A DNA stretch of 64,000 nucleotides from Diogma glabrata (GCA_963693315.1 OY856187.1:71032033-71096032), one strand, 5' to 3'; numbered from the stretch's first letter, positions 1 through 12,335 are shown. A program made the numbers and translations. Notes: generated from the letters alone by a model not told the origin.

Positions 1-2204
1 CCATTTTGAATTTGTAAAAGTACTTAAGATGACTTTCAAAAGCCTATGATTAACAATTTAAGCCCAAAACAAATATTCGAGGTTGCGAGGTTTGCCATCC
101 AGGTATCCTGAATGACGTGGAATGTAGGATGGTTAAGACAGTTTCACCTATAAATTAGTTATCACTTTTTGGCTGAAATATTATTTGATTTATTTAAATT
201 AAGCTATGATGATATTTTATATTTCAACTGGATCAGTGGCTGATCGGGCTATCCCAATCGGAACTTGATAGGACAAAAGTGTTACACTCATGATAGGCCC
301 TAATCAGGCTGCCCTTTTAGTGTCTTAGCTAAACTAAGGAAACCTGATCCGTACCTTGACAAACTTGTGCTCGGGAACTATATGTATACTATATATGCCA
401 AAACTTTCTTCGTGGTGAAAGAAAGTAACCCAAAGCACCACGAACGAAAGTCAAACAATGGTATTCATCTGATATACTCTGGTATCGTCTGCATGAACTC
501 CCTAACTTTTTTTCGCAGAGTCTGGAGTGTCTACTTAGCAGGATCCCCAGGATCGTAAACCACGTTGCAAGATAACCTGAATTTCTTGTAGCAGAAATGA
601 AACTAAAAAAAAGACTTGCTTGATTGTTCATGATTACATTAGAAGTAACAACAGAATTGATTATTTTACTGTGGACTTCGATATATATCCCTCATATATC
701 GTCCTTCCTTTATTTTTTATGAGTTTGTCTCCCCTTCCAGCATTTCAACGTGTTTTATTATTCATTAAATGTTTTGCTGGAATTAAATATCAAAGAAATC
801 AACTGAAGGTTTAATTAACACGGTGGTGCATTGACATTTGGTGTAAATTTCAGGGCCAGATAGGGCAAACCCTATTAGAATAATCTGATATGGCCCTGTT
901 CCAGATCTGAGTAAGAATGCCCTTTTAGGGTTAACCTTATTTGAATATATTGTTACGAAGCAGTTGTATCTAATATAACCCGATATTATCGATATTATTT
1001 CTTTTCGATTAGTCTCTAAATGATACACAATCAATTCAATGGTTGTTTCTTTTTCATTTCTTGCCTTGCGCTTTTGTTCGTAGTTTTTTTTTACATATAT
1101 ACTGGTAAAAAATATATTAGTCAGTGCGTTAATAGACGTAAAACGCTAGAGCTGTAATTATTTTTTTCTTTTAAAAGTTTTTCAATAAAATTTGTACAAC
1201 AGTTGAGATCAATTTGAACATTTTATTTGTTTATAACAATAGCAAATTGTTATTAACTTTTATTAATTTTAATTTTTTTTGTAAATAACCATCTTTCAAC
1301 TTTGAAATGAAGCAAACTAGAGGTTTCTATCTCTAATAGAACCGAAGTTATGAATATTTGAAAATAACTCGTCAAGCCAAAAATCACGAAATGCTCGAAA
1401 TTTAGAACTGCTATATTTTCCAAAAAAAAATCCTCGAACACGTATATTTTTTTTTTCAATATAAAACCTGGAAAAAAATTTCAGCCAAATCAAAAATGTG
1501 TCGGTCAGAAAGGTGTTCGGTTTGTAAAAGAATTACCCATATATTAAAGTTGTGTGTGACGGTCTTGGTTCCTCGGTCTTTAGCGGTCGTTCGAGTCTGC
1601 TCCAATGTCTTTACTTATTTAAATCCATTCTTAGGCTAATGTTGTTTGCGTGCAATTATGCATTTGTACTGCGGTTGGGAAATACATTCTAAAATCCGCA
1701 ATATTGATTCTGATTTGATTTTTCGTATTTGACCAATAGCTGAGCAATCTGCTGAAGGCAAAAGCATTACCTCCATGTTCAGGACCCAATCGAACAAAGG
1801 TAAACCTGATCAGGGTCCTATTTGAGCCTTGACAAATTTCGGTTCGGGTTCTCAAATAACATAATGTCAAAATCCTGCCATTTTACGCAAATAGTTAATA
1901 ATAATTATTTGCGTAATATAACAAAAGATTGACATTATGTCACGTGCAGCTTGTAATAGGTTTGACCAACCAGTAATAAAGTTTGTAACATCTGAACTAG
2001 AGAGTGTACGCAATTCCAAAAACCCTTGGTAAACAGTAAGGATTCGTTATAATTTTTTTGAAACTGCTTCTAAGGTCTAACAACTATTGGCTACAGATAG
2101 TTATACAATTCTAAAAGCAGTATCAATTTTTTCACATTTGTTAGTCTAATTTCTGTCCATGTATGAAGTATTGCTTTCATATTTGAACACTGCATATGTT
2201 TCCA
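1..2204. other. AT-rich region, no gene seen; degenerate short repeats
   Basis: No convincing coding region is visible; the short open frames lack recognisable motifs. Two stretches, about 300-385 and 1780-1860, share a degenerate core (AAACCTGATC, then CCTTGACAAA, then TCGGGTTCT or a close variant). A third stretch near 840-930 shares related words (GGCCCT, ATGCCCTTTTAG). This suggests an old dispersed repeat, unclassified. Confidence 0.4.
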
Positions 2205-2375
2205 TCCTGTTTCTATTGCAATCCGTTCAAAAGCGTGGTATACAAATTATTGGTAATCGAAATTGAAGATCAAATCTTGATTCCCCACATCGTCGCATTA
2301 TTGCTGATCTCGTTATTTTGTTTATAAATATCATCTTTAGCAGTGCTCGGCGGAAATCATATCCATCTTAGTTAA
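2205..2375 (+). pseudogene. LINE reverse-transcriptase C-terminal remnant (Jockey/R1-like)
   Basis: One frame reads LQSVQKRGIQIIG, then SPHRRIIADLVILFINIIF, then a stop. This resembles the segment after the reverse transcriptase core of Jockey/R1-type LINEs, where VQKRA..LIG is followed by HRR.VA.L.LFY. An internal stop and the lack of any upstream RT motif show a dead, 5'-truncated fragment. It sits immediately upstream of the 2.1-kb duplicated unit. Identification is by eye on a short stretch. Confidence 0.45.
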
Positions 2376-2395
2376 GATTTATCATGCCTCAGATG

Positions 2396-4503
2396 TTCTT
2401 TGCCATACTTAAATCGATACTTTTACCTGCTAACTATCTTTAACTTCTGTAGCAAAACCTTTGTATTACAACGTGTTTTGGGATTTAAGAAAAGAACGCA
2501 AAAATTAATAGTTTGTGCGCGATCGGTTTTCGAATTTAACCAATCCCTTATAAAGACCACGTCCACAGTTTAACGTATGGTGGTGCGTTTTCACAGAGAT
2601 CGTAAATCATTACTTATGGTACGATGCAAAACTAAGTGTATTGTACATTATACAGAAAGTTTTAAATTGTTTCTTAGCTGAAACGGCATATGAACATACC
2701 TTAACTGAACATCGAATTTTGTTTAGAAAATCATCAGTGAATCGAAATCTTCAAAGAAAAGATGTGACGATACCAAGTCATATGATACAAAAGTTAGTAT
2801 ATACATAACTAAGAAATTCGCTCAAGCGATGTTGTTTTTATTAGAGAAAGAATTTCTGCATGTGATACACATAATATGGAGTCTAATGACAGTGAAAAAT
2901 TAAACTTAAGTAAATAAATAAGTTGGTAGCGAAAATCCGAAATTCTACGTCCACGCCGTGCTACCTGGGTAACGCTAACAGAATTAGGTTGGTGTAGTTG
3001 AGAGGGGCAGAGTAAATACTGCTTATACTCAATGATTCTGCACCATGGCGAGTCATTGGCGCCATAAAACCAATGCAACTCAAGCGTCTGTTCTCCATGT
3101 TAGGGCGGCTTGGAGCGGGCGTCTGTCTTGGACCAAGCGGCTCGCTATATAAACATGTAAAAAGGTTGTTTCTGGTGACCTTAAGATGCAGAACGAACCC
3201 ATTCACGAAAATTTGGGTTGGGCGAAGGGCTAACACCCCATTTTCGTAAAAAAATTATTGTCATGAATTCTGTTCCGACAGGCCTCGGAATATCTCGGAA
3301 TCATTATTGGAACGACCTCGGAAACTGTACCCGGACTACGATTTAAAAATGGGAACCTGGAACGTGCTAAGCCTCAGAAGACCAGGAGATCTCTTAAAAC
3401 TCACTCAACAAGTCGAGAGCTACACACTGGATACAGTGGCATTACAAGAACTAAGATGGCCAGGCAGTGGAATCCATGAAACAGCGAAAGGATACACTCT
3501 GTATTATTGCGGTCATCAAAACGGAGGAGAATTTGGAGTTGGCTTTCTTATACACCGTCGCGTAAATCAGCATGTTATCGACTTCTGCCCAATTAATATG
3601 CGGTTATGCACACTGAGAATCCGCACGCAAAAATCCAATGTAACGATCGTTAATGTTCATGCACCTACTGAAGATAAAGCAGACGATATTAAAGACCTGT
3701 TCTTCCTAGAACTCGAAGAAGTCATCAATAACATCCCGCGGCACGATATAAAAATCGTGGTAGGTGCCTTTAATGCTCAAATTGGTAGGATTGCAGAACT
3801 TAAAACACATATCGGCCCTAACAGCTTGTATCATACCAGCAACAATAACGGTTTTCGCGCAGCCGAACTGGCTATGATGTATGATCTAGTAATTTCCAGC
3901 ACTTTCTTCCCTCACAAGAGAATTCACAAGGCAACGTGAAAATCAAATGACGGAAGAACGGAAAATCAAATCGATCACGTCATGATCTCTAAGACACACT
4001 CTACAAGTATAACTGACGTTCGATCATACAGAGGTGCTGATATGGACACCGATCATATGCTTGTCATCTTTAAGTACAAGTGCAAATTATCATCTACATT
4101 TAACAGACAAGCAAAAAAGACCGTGCGCTGGAATGTCGAAGCATTTAAACATCTGGAAACGCTGAATAGATATCAGGAAATAATAACAAGAACCATTGAA
4201 GAGCATGATATCTCTTCTGAGATGCCATTAAACATACAAGAAGAATGCCAAACGCTTCAATCAACCATTATAGTCGCAGCACAAACTACAATCGGAAAAC
4301 GACCACCGAAGTCACACAACGAATGGTTTGATGACGAGTGCCGTGAAAGCATTGAGCACAAACAAAAACTGCGAGAAAAATGGTTAACAAGGAACACCCA
4401 AAGCTCCCAAGCTGATTATCTATGCGCCAGGAAAGCCTCAGCAAAACTTCTACGTAAAAAGAAACTTCTACGTAAAAATTGTCAAATTGTAGTATAGTAA
4501 TCG
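2396..4503 (+). repeat. 2,108-bp tandem duplication, copy 1
   Basis: Bases 2396-4503 are repeated at 4510-6617 with a constant offset of 2,114 bp; wherever I compared them the copies are identical. The unit carries about 600 bp of unrelated AT-rich sequence, the RTE 5' region and the endonuclease. The 6-bp spacer (CCATAC, 4504-4509) is part of a GCCATACT word present on both sides of the junction (4503-4510 and 4516-4523). Copy 1 lacks the 3' continuation that copy 2 has. Confidence 0.95.
3349..4497 (+). pseudogene. RTE-clade retrotransposon endonuclease, copy 1 (broken)
   Basis: Apurinic-like endonuclease of an RTE LINE, which nicks target DNA to prime reverse transcription. Visible motifs are MGTWNVLSL at the start, QELRWPG (catalytic Glu), NVHAPTEDK, VVGAFNAQIG, and after the break NQIDHVMIS, DVRSYRGAD and DTDHMLV. 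In this family the motif is GDFNAQIG; here the Asp is Ala, so a catalytic residue is lost. A TGA at 3937-3939 sits where a Trp is expected (HKAT-stop-KSNDGRTE), splitting the frame; the downstream part is open to 4497. The frame extends upstream to a TTG, but the first ATG is at 3349. The sequence at 2990-3300 (CTCGCTATATAAACATG, CACGAAAATTTGGGTTGG) resembles an RTE 5' UTR. Reverse transcriptase is absent from this copy. Confidence 0.85.
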
Positions 4504-4509
4504 CCATAC

Positions 4510-6617
4510 TTCTTTGCCATACTTAAATCGATACTTTTACCTGCTAACTATCTTTAACTTCTGTAGCAAAACCTTTGTATTACAACGTGTTTTGGGATTT
4601 AAGAAAAGAACGCAAAAATTAATAGTTTGTGCGCGATCGGTTTTCGAATTTAACCAATCCCTTATAAAGACCACGTCCACAGTTTAACGTATGGTGGTGC
4701 GTTTTCACAGAGATCGTAAATCATTACTTATGGTACGATGCAAAACTAAGTGTATTGTACATTATACAGAAAGTTTTAAATTGTTTCTTAGCTGAAACGG
4801 CATATGAACATACCTTAACTGAACATCGAATTTTGTTTAGAAAATCATCAGTGAATCGAAATCTTCAAAGAAAAGATGTGACGATACCAAGTCATATGAT
4901 ACAAAAGTTAGTATATACATAACTAAGAAATTCGCTCAAGCGATGTTGTTTTTATTAGAGAAAGAATTTCTGCATGTGATACACATAATATGGAGTCTAA
5001 TGACAGTGAAAAATTAAACTTAAGTAAATAAATAAGTTGGTAGCGAAAATCCGAAATTCTACGTCCACGCCGTGCTACCTGGGTAACGCTAACAGAATTA
5101 GGTTGGTGTAGTTGAGAGGGGCAGAGTAAATACTGCTTATACTCAATGATTCTGCACCATGGCGAGTCATTGGCGCCATAAAACCAATGCAACTCAAGCG
5201 TCTGTTCTCCATGTTAGGGCGGCTTGGAGCGGGCGTCTGTCTTGGACCAAGCGGCTCGCTATATAAACATGTAAAAAGGTTGTTTCTGGTGACCTTAAGA
5301 TGCAGAACGAACCCATTCACGAAAATTTGGGTTGGGCGAAGGGCTAACACCCCATTTTCGTAAAAAAATTATTGTCATGAATTCTGTTCCGACAGGCCTC
5401 GGAATATCTCGGAATCATTATTGGAACGACCTCGGAAACTGTACCCGGACTACGATTTAAAAATGGGAACCTGGAACGTGCTAAGCCTCAGAAGACCAGG
5501 AGATCTCTTAAAACTCACTCAACAAGTCGAGAGCTACACACTGGATACAGTGGCATTACAAGAACTAAGATGGCCAGGCAGTGGAATCCATGAAACAGCG
5601 AAAGGATACACTCTGTATTATTGCGGTCATCAAAACGGAGGAGAATTTGGAGTTGGCTTTCTTATACACCGTCGCGTAAATCAGCATGTTATCGACTTCT
5701 GCCCAATTAATATGCGGTTATGCACACTGAGAATCCGCACGCAAAAATCCAATGTAACGATCGTTAATGTTCATGCACCTACTGAAGATAAAGCAGACGA
5801 TATTAAAGACCTGTTCTTCCTAGAACTCGAAGAAGTCATCAATAACATCCCGCGGCACGATATAAAAATCGTGGTAGGTGCCTTTAATGCTCAAATTGGT
5901 AGGATTGCAGAACTTAAAACACATATCGGCCCTAACAGCTTGTATCATACCAGCAACAATAACGGTTTTCGCGCAGCCGAACTGGCTATGATGTATGATC
6001 TAGTAATTTCCAGCACTTTCTTCCCTCACAAGAGAATTCACAAGGCAACGTGAAAATCAAATGACGGAAGAACGGAAAATCAAATCGATCACGTCATGAT
6101 CTCTAAGACACACTCTACAAGTATAACTGACGTTCGATCATACAGAGGTGCTGATATGGACACCGATCATATGCTTGTCATCTTTAAGTACAAGTGCAAA
6201 TTATCATCTACATTTAACAGACAAGCAAAAAAGACCGTGCGCTGGAATGTCGAAGCATTTAAACATCTGGAAACGCTGAATAGATATCAGGAAATAATAA
6301 CAAGAACCATTGAAGAGCATGATATCTCTTCTGAGATGCCATTAAACATACAAGAAGAATGCCAAACGCTTCAATCAACCATTATAGTCGCAGCACAAAC
6401 TACAATCGGAAAACGACCACCGAAGTCACACAACGAATGGTTTGATGACGAGTGCCGTGAAAGCATTGAGCACAAACAAAAACTGCGAGAAAAATGGTTA
6501 ACAAGGAACACCCAAAGCTCCCAAGCTGATTATCTATGCGCCAGGAAAGCCTCAGCAAAACTTCTACGTAAAAAGAAACTTCTACGTAAAAATTGTCAAA
6601 TTGTAGTATAGTAATCG
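4510..6617 (+). repeat. 2,108-bp tandem duplication, copy 2
   Basis: Second copy of the unit at 2396-4503. It runs straight on into the RTE reverse-transcriptase C-terminal region at 6618, so it holds the original downstream junction. The near-perfect identity means a very recent duplication or an assembly error; an N gap lies only 870 bp downstream. Confidence 0.95.
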
Positions 6618-7490
6618 AAGGGTCAGTTTCTGATCCTTTCGATATAACATCAGGTGTTCGACAAGGTGATGCACTCGCGCCCGTACTATTAAATTTGGCG
6701 CTGGAGTACGTGATAAGAAAAAGGCGAATTGAGACACAAAACTGCATTTATAACAAATCTAGTCAAGTTCTTGGCTACGCAGATGATATTGTGCTTCTCG
6801 GACGTAGAACAAGCGATATTAAGGATAGTCTCTCTCAGCTTGAAAGAAATGCCAAACGGCTTGGATTATGCATCAACACCGGCAAAACTAAAGTGTTAAC
6901 AACATCTAAGAATATACCCCCTGGAAATCTGGATACTGGCGACTATGAAGTGGAACGCGTGGAAAACTTCAAATACCTCGGGTCTGTAATAACATCGTCA
7001 AATGACATGCAGGCAGATATCAAAGCCCGTGTCTCTGCCGCATACAGAGTTTTCTACACATACTCTAAACTTTTGCGATCAAAATATCTTTCGCGGTCGT
7101 GTAAACTCACACTTTACAAAGCACTAATCCGACCTGTGCTTACATTTGGAAGTGAAAGCTGGACACTGACTTCCACCGATTGTAGAATTCTATCAACATT
7201 CGAGAGGAAAGTCATACGAACAATTTATGGTCCATGTAAAGTTGCTGAAAATCAGTATTGAATCCGAATGAATCATGAAATCAGACAGCTTCTTGGAGGC
7301 TGCGATGTAATCGAATTCATTAAATCCAACCGGATTAGATGATTTGGTCATGTAGAAAGGGCTCCTTTGGATAGAATGATAAAAAAAGCGTCCAACAACA
7401 ACCAGCTGGTGTTCGTCGAAGAGGAAGACCTAAACAACGCTGGCGTGATGACATCATCCAAGGATGTCGAAACTGGGGTCAACTGGTCAT
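5463..7490 (+). pseudogene. RTE-clade retrotransposon, copy 2: endonuclease plus RT C-terminal half (broken)
   Basis: The endonuclease is the same as in copy 1, with the same Asp-to-Ala change in GAFNA and the same in-frame TGA (6051-6053). It is followed at about 6593-7261 by the later RT motifs SGVRQGDALAPVLL and GYADDIVLLGR, then KYLGSVI and the thumb/connection (LIRPVLTFGSESW). RT motifs before SGVRQGD, including the first catalytic Asp, are missing, so there is an internal deletion near 6611. After a stop at 7261 the tail continues with further breaks to RRRGRPKQRWRDDI, the typical RTE C-terminus, readable at about 7404-7475 in a shifted frame. The N gap at 7491 removes the 3' end. Not functional. 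Confidence 0.85.
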
Positions 7491-7690
7491 NNNNNNNNNN
7501 NNNNNNNNNNNNNNNNNNNNNNNNNNNNNNNNNNNNNNNNNNNNNNNNNNNNNNNNNNNNNNNNNNNNNNNNNNNNNNNNNNNNNNNNNNNNNNNNNNNN
7601 NNNNNNNNNNNNNNNNNNNNNNNNNNNNNNNNNNNNNNNNNNNNNNNNNNNNNNNNNNNNNNNNNNNNNNNNNNNNNNNNNNNNNNNNNN
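7491..7690. other. Assembly gap (200 N)
   Basis: Exactly 200 N. It truncates the RTE 3' end; frames that run through it are artefacts. Confidence 1.
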
Positions 7691-8045
7691 AACTTTTTTT
7701 TTGTGTTGATTAAATATCTAAAATCAGAGGATATATATTTAATAAAAAATAAACGTGTTACTCTAACATGAACTTTCAAGAATGGTTGGCTAGACGTTAA
7801 CAACTATAATACATTACAAATGAACTAAAGCTAGTCGCAACTAACACTTTATTATATATCTAAAGCTAGCTCGCCACAGATCCACCCTTCATAAATGAGA
7901 ACGAAAAACTTTTGCTATTATCTGCAATACTGTTGTTTTATTTACTGGTGATTTGGCAACATTACGTTGATATAAATTAAAAATATGGTGCGAGGTTGAG
8001 GGAAAATCGATCCGTGAGATACTCGACTATACACTCAAAGAATTT
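7691..8045. other. No gene seen
   Basis: AT-rich sequence between the gap and the inverted repeat at 8046. No motif recognised. Confidence 0.5.
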
Positions 8046-8644
8046 TGGAACGAAGTTCCTTATCGCGCGTTGCGAAAGGAGGCTAGACGGAAAAAATTAA
8101 GACCAAAAAAAAGTTGTAACGACACTTTTTGCTAAATATAAAGAGAATATAAAAAAATTAATATAAAAAAATCGAAACAAAACGAAATAAGAAATGAAAT
8201 TTAAATTTTAATATTTTCTTTGAATTTAATTTATGCTTTGCTTGAGGAGTGGATAGACGTATTATTTTTCTTTGTTTTTTGTAAATTTTATACAAAGTCG
8301 AAAACAAAGTTGTATAGCAACTTGGAATGTCAATTTATATACAACTTTGTATACAATCTTGTATACAATCTTGTATACAACTTTGTATACAACTTTGTGT
8401 ACAACTTTTATACAACTTTTCTATACAACTTTGTATACTACTTTTAATACAACTTAATATACAACTTTGAATACAATTTTGTACAATTTTGAATACAATT
8501 TTGTATATAAATTTGTATACAAGATTGCATACAACATTGTTCGCAGTGTTCCCATTGTTAATTGTACACAAAGTTGTATAATCTTCACTAATCTTCACAA
8601 AGTTGTATAATCTTCACTAATTAATCGAAAGGAACTTCGTTCCA
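8046..8644. repeat. Foldback-like unit with 16-bp inverted ends
   Basis: TGGAACGAAGTTCCTT at 8046-8061 is exactly reverse-complementary to 8629-8644, framing 599 bp. The interior holds a 12-bp minisatellite and short AGTTGTATA / AATCTTCAC repeats but no coding capacity. This could be a MITE or foldback element, or two solo copies of a short motif; no target duplication was identified. Confidence 0.6.
8338..8539. repeat. 12-bp minisatellite (TATACAACTTTG)n
   Basis: About 17 units of 12 bp (one of 10 bp), consensus TATACAACTTTG with variants such as TATACAATCTTG and AATACAATTTTG. The unit junction TTGTATACAA is palindromic. Translation gives a four-residue repeat (VYNF / VYNL), an artefact of period 12. 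Divergence increases toward the right end. Confidence 0.9.
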
Positions 8645-9727
8645 GTCCGGGTGTCCCTTGGCACCTCTCTTTACTTTTTTTATTGAATATTATTCCAATT
8701 ATTTGTCGGAAATATTATGTTGCCTGCAATAATTGAAGAAATATTCAACATAAAAATTTCCAATATTGTTGGAAATTAAACAAAATAAACGATAGAGTCG
8801 ATAAAAAATTAAGGGAGAATAACTGAAATTTCAACAAAAATTGTTAAAAGTTAAACAACTTGGGCTGCTGAAATTAATCAAAAGAAACTAACTTTTCAAC
8901 AATAATTTATTAAATTTAATCAAAGTAAACTTTTGAAATCTATCAAATTTAGTAATCTATCAACTCTGCAGGTATTTTGCTGTTCAATTACTTACAAATC
9001 ACTCGCACATCACCTTAATCTTCGAGTGTGACTCGCAAGCGATTGTGTTAAATTTGTCTAAGATTTTGATTGGAATGTTTTAAAGGAGATTTGAACTCAA
9101 GGGTTTATTTTGTTAAACCTAATTGCCATCTGTTGATTTCACTGAATTTTAAATTTTGAAGCAAAAAGCATTATAATTAAATCCCACAGTGTTTATTTCA
9201 CATCTTAAATCGGTCAAACAAAATTTATTATTATCATAATAAACCACATATCTGCTGTGTGCTATTTATCAACATAAACACTAGATAAAAAACATTCAAA
9301 ACCCAATCTAAACGGAAATGTAAAAATCATATAACACAAAATAATTGTGTAAAAAACTGTACAACATTTAACCGAAGAATGAACAACAAACAACATATTT
9401 TGTGTTTTAAAAAATTCATTCATTTTAATGTTACAGTTAATAAAATTTACGTTAATCCTACAAGGTTACAAAATGTAAACAAATTATTAAGATTTCTACA
9501 ATTTGCACAATATCATGTTCATTGTCAAAATATAAGAAAACGAAAACAATAAGAAAATTAACAACTAAGTCAATGATTTCTTTTTTTAATTATTTGTTTG
9601 TTGTTTCAACTTTAATTAAAATTTTTGAAATTAAAAATGTTGAGTCAATAAAAACTGTTTAGTCTTGTCATTTTTAATTTAACAAATAAAAATGTATTTT
9701 CAGTTTCTTAGAAAATTTTATTCGAAG
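8645..9727. other. No gene seen; AT-rich flank of CAP pseudogene
   Basis: Low-complexity AT-rich DNA with stops in all frames. The last few hundred bases would be the upstream flank of the CAP pseudogene; no promoter could be assigned. Confidence 0.5.
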
Positions 9728-10570
9728 ATGCTTAATTCGAATAGAAAAGTGTTCAATTTAACAATATTTTGTGTTTTGATAATAGTTTCGATTCTTTTGA
9801 TATTGTAATTGAAAATTTTTTAACAATTGATTGGTGTAAAATTGAAAACATAAATGTCGATCACAAGGTCGACATATTGGATGTAAAGATTATTTCACAA
9901 CAAATTCAAATGTTTTAAATATAAAATTAGTTCCAATGGATGATCGATTAAAGATTTTCTTCTTTCCGTTCATAATGCAATTCGTGATGAAACTGCAAGT
10001 GGATTTGAAAATTATAATAAATTTCATAAAATCGTACATTAAATTTTCCGAAAGCTTCAAGAATGCGGGAAATTAGCTGGGATGATAGTCTACAAAAGCT
10101 TGCTGAATTACATGCAATGAAATGTAAGTTTCAACATGATGAATGTCGTGCAACGGTTGATTATAAATACGTTGGACAAAATATTGCTTATTGGCATTCA
10201 GTTCGTACGAAATATGATCCGAAATATTTTTTGAAACGAAATTTAGATCTATGGTTGGATGAACGATATTCGGTAAACACACAAATAATTCGATCGTATA
10301 AAAGTAATTTAAATAATAAAACCGGACATTTTTTATTGATGATACAAGATAGTTTGGAGAAAATTGGTTGTGGCTATGCAACGTACGAAGTGATAGAAGA
10401 AATCAAAGGTATAAAAAGTAAAGTTTTATGGACATTTTCTGACATGCAACTATAGTGTAAAAAATATGAGAAGATCAGAAATTTATAGAACTGGTGAGCC
10501 TAAATCACAGTGTGATACTTTTGGATTAAATGAAAGTGAAAATTATGTGTATCTCTGTGGAAACAAATAA
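9728..10570 (+). pseudogene. CAP / antigen-5-like protein pseudogene (membrane-anchored type)
   Basis: A degraded paralogue of the intact gene at 22092-22967. The ATG at 9728 starts a short basic N-terminus and a hydrophobic anchor (FCVLIIVSILLIL) ending at a TAA. The cysteine region follows in a shifted frame (GRHIGCKD, then LVPMDDRLK), then another shift (LLSVHNAIRDETASGF), then the main CAP block from 10063: MREISWDDSLQKLAELHA, HDECRAT, VGQNIAYW, GHFLLMIQDSLEKIGCGY. The apparent stop at 10453-10455 follows one more frame change; the true C-terminus reads LTCNYSVKNM, then PKSQCDTFG, then YLCGNK, ending at 10570. At least four disruptions are seen. Pseudogene is the simplest reading; several sequencing indels in one gene are less likely. 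Confidence 0.8.
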
Positions 10571-12335
10571 TGGTGATAACTGAAGTTTATAATGAAGTTA
10601 ATTGCAAAAACAAATGTTATGATTAAAAAATTTAAAATGCTTTTTATTATAATTAACACTGCTATTGGCACTTTGACCTTAGTTTTTAAATAACTTAATG
10701 TCAATCTCTTTTGCTTTCCGCAATTAAACTTATTTAATAAGATTTATGAAAAATATATAAAAACAATATTTCTTTTAATTTAAATGTTGCTCGAGTAATC
10801 GAGATCGTTATGCTTTTTATTGTATATTGACATCCGGTACCCACGCCAATGAAGCGTCACAGTCTACGACAACTGACGAACGGTTTCAGGAGTCCTACGA
10901 AGTTTGTTTTACACAACAACACTCACCAACGAATAGAGTGGTTTCGCAAATAACGTGTTTCAATTGGAAAAGAAACGAGTAAGAGTATTCAGTTTCGACT
11001 TCGTATTATTTGGAGCTTTATAGCATAAAATATTAATGACAGAAAAACCGGTGCTGTTACCATATGCATCTGACTTAGGGAACTTTTAATAGAATTAAAA
11101 AACTTTTACACGTTCAAAGATAAGAATCAAAAACTACAAAGTTTGAATAAAATACTTTCAGTAGCGGTACAAAACAAACATATTACATGAACCAAAAATT
11201 CTTCAACCCACGTGCCTCCAAAATCAATTCTACGACTCCTTCCTCAATTCCTGAGCAAGACAGACCACTGGAGCTGTATTCCAATTATCCAATCCAATTA
11301 AATTATTAACATCCAGCAGTTGTTGTTGTTTTTATGACCTTGAAACATATAATTGTTGAGCTCCAACATAAAAATATTTGATGCCCCTTCTTATACATGC
11401 AACCACATTTTGCACCTATTATTAAAATAATTTTTTAACCACATTTTGCACCTATTATTAAAATAAAGTTCAGTTGTAGAAAAAATAAGCAGTTAGGCAA
11501 TTTGGCAATTCAGGCAATTTGTATATACAACCAATCAACCAATTATATACACAAACAACTCAGATTTAATACATGTTATTTTTAAATCGTTTTTAACAAT
11601 ATAACAATTTAGCATTTATTGCATAACGTTTTGTATCCAAACTCAAAATTGAATTTTATAATAATCTACTTTATAATAATCGATCGAACATAATCCGCGA
11701 TGTTTTATTAGCAAGCATTTTCTATATCCATTTCTCTTTTATATATATTGGTTACTCTATTATAACCGTTATTACGATGATGCCGGGACTAATATTTATA
11801 TATAAAAAGACCTAAATAATCATGTGGCCTCTGGCCTAGGAAAAAATTTCTAAATGCATAGCAGAAAATTTAAGGATTCATAATAATACTACAGCCTAAA
11901 AAGCAATTCAATTCCAAATGTAAGAAAATAAGTAACATTAATGTGAAACAACAAAAAAAATACTAAAAGAGCAAAAAAATTGAAGAAAAAAGAAATTTTA
12001 TTGAAATTTTTGATTTGAGATTTTTTTTTTGTAATGTTTTTCAGTTATATAGTCAGACTTCAATAACCTTCACGATAATTCATATTATAAACTTGTTTAT
12101 AATATGTTAATGATAATGTTTGCCTGATTTCATGTACTGACGTCGATTCACAGGAAAAAATATGCTTTGTATTCATTCGCTTGAGGAATGGCAGCTTCCC
12201 AGATTTCCAAGCTCAAAACAATAGCCCATTTTTTACCATGCAATCATAATTCGTAACACGGCAGCAGAAAAAAAATATTATTCAGGTGTGAAGATGTCGT
12301 TTCAACTCGAAAACCCTCCTTTTTTACTCCTCAAG
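10571..12335. other. No gene seen
   Basis: AT-rich intergenic DNA. The only structure noticed is a short tandem duplication at 11401-11466. Confidence 0.5.
11401..11466. repeat. 30-bp direct repeat, 36-bp period
   Basis: A 30-base word beginning AACCACATTTTGCACC occurs at 11401-11430 and again at 11437-11466, separated by six T. Confidence 0.9.

Noticed and set aside
2961..3236. 91-residue minus-strand frame, duplicated at 5075-5350
   Set aside because: It lies in the RTE 5' UTR, has no motif, and its duplication is explained by the 2.1-kb tandem unit.
7348..7803. Open frames on both strands running through the first N gap
   Set aside because: More than half of each is unknown sequence; the real content left of the gap is the RTE C-terminus in another frame.
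8338..8539. CRISPR-like direct repeats
   Set aside because: Units are 12 bp with no spacers, in an insect genome; this is a minisatellite.
8220..8598. Repetitive proteins made of VYNF / VYNL or CIQS units
   Set aside because: Direct consequence of the 12-bp minisatellite read in frame; no start context and both strands give similar frames.
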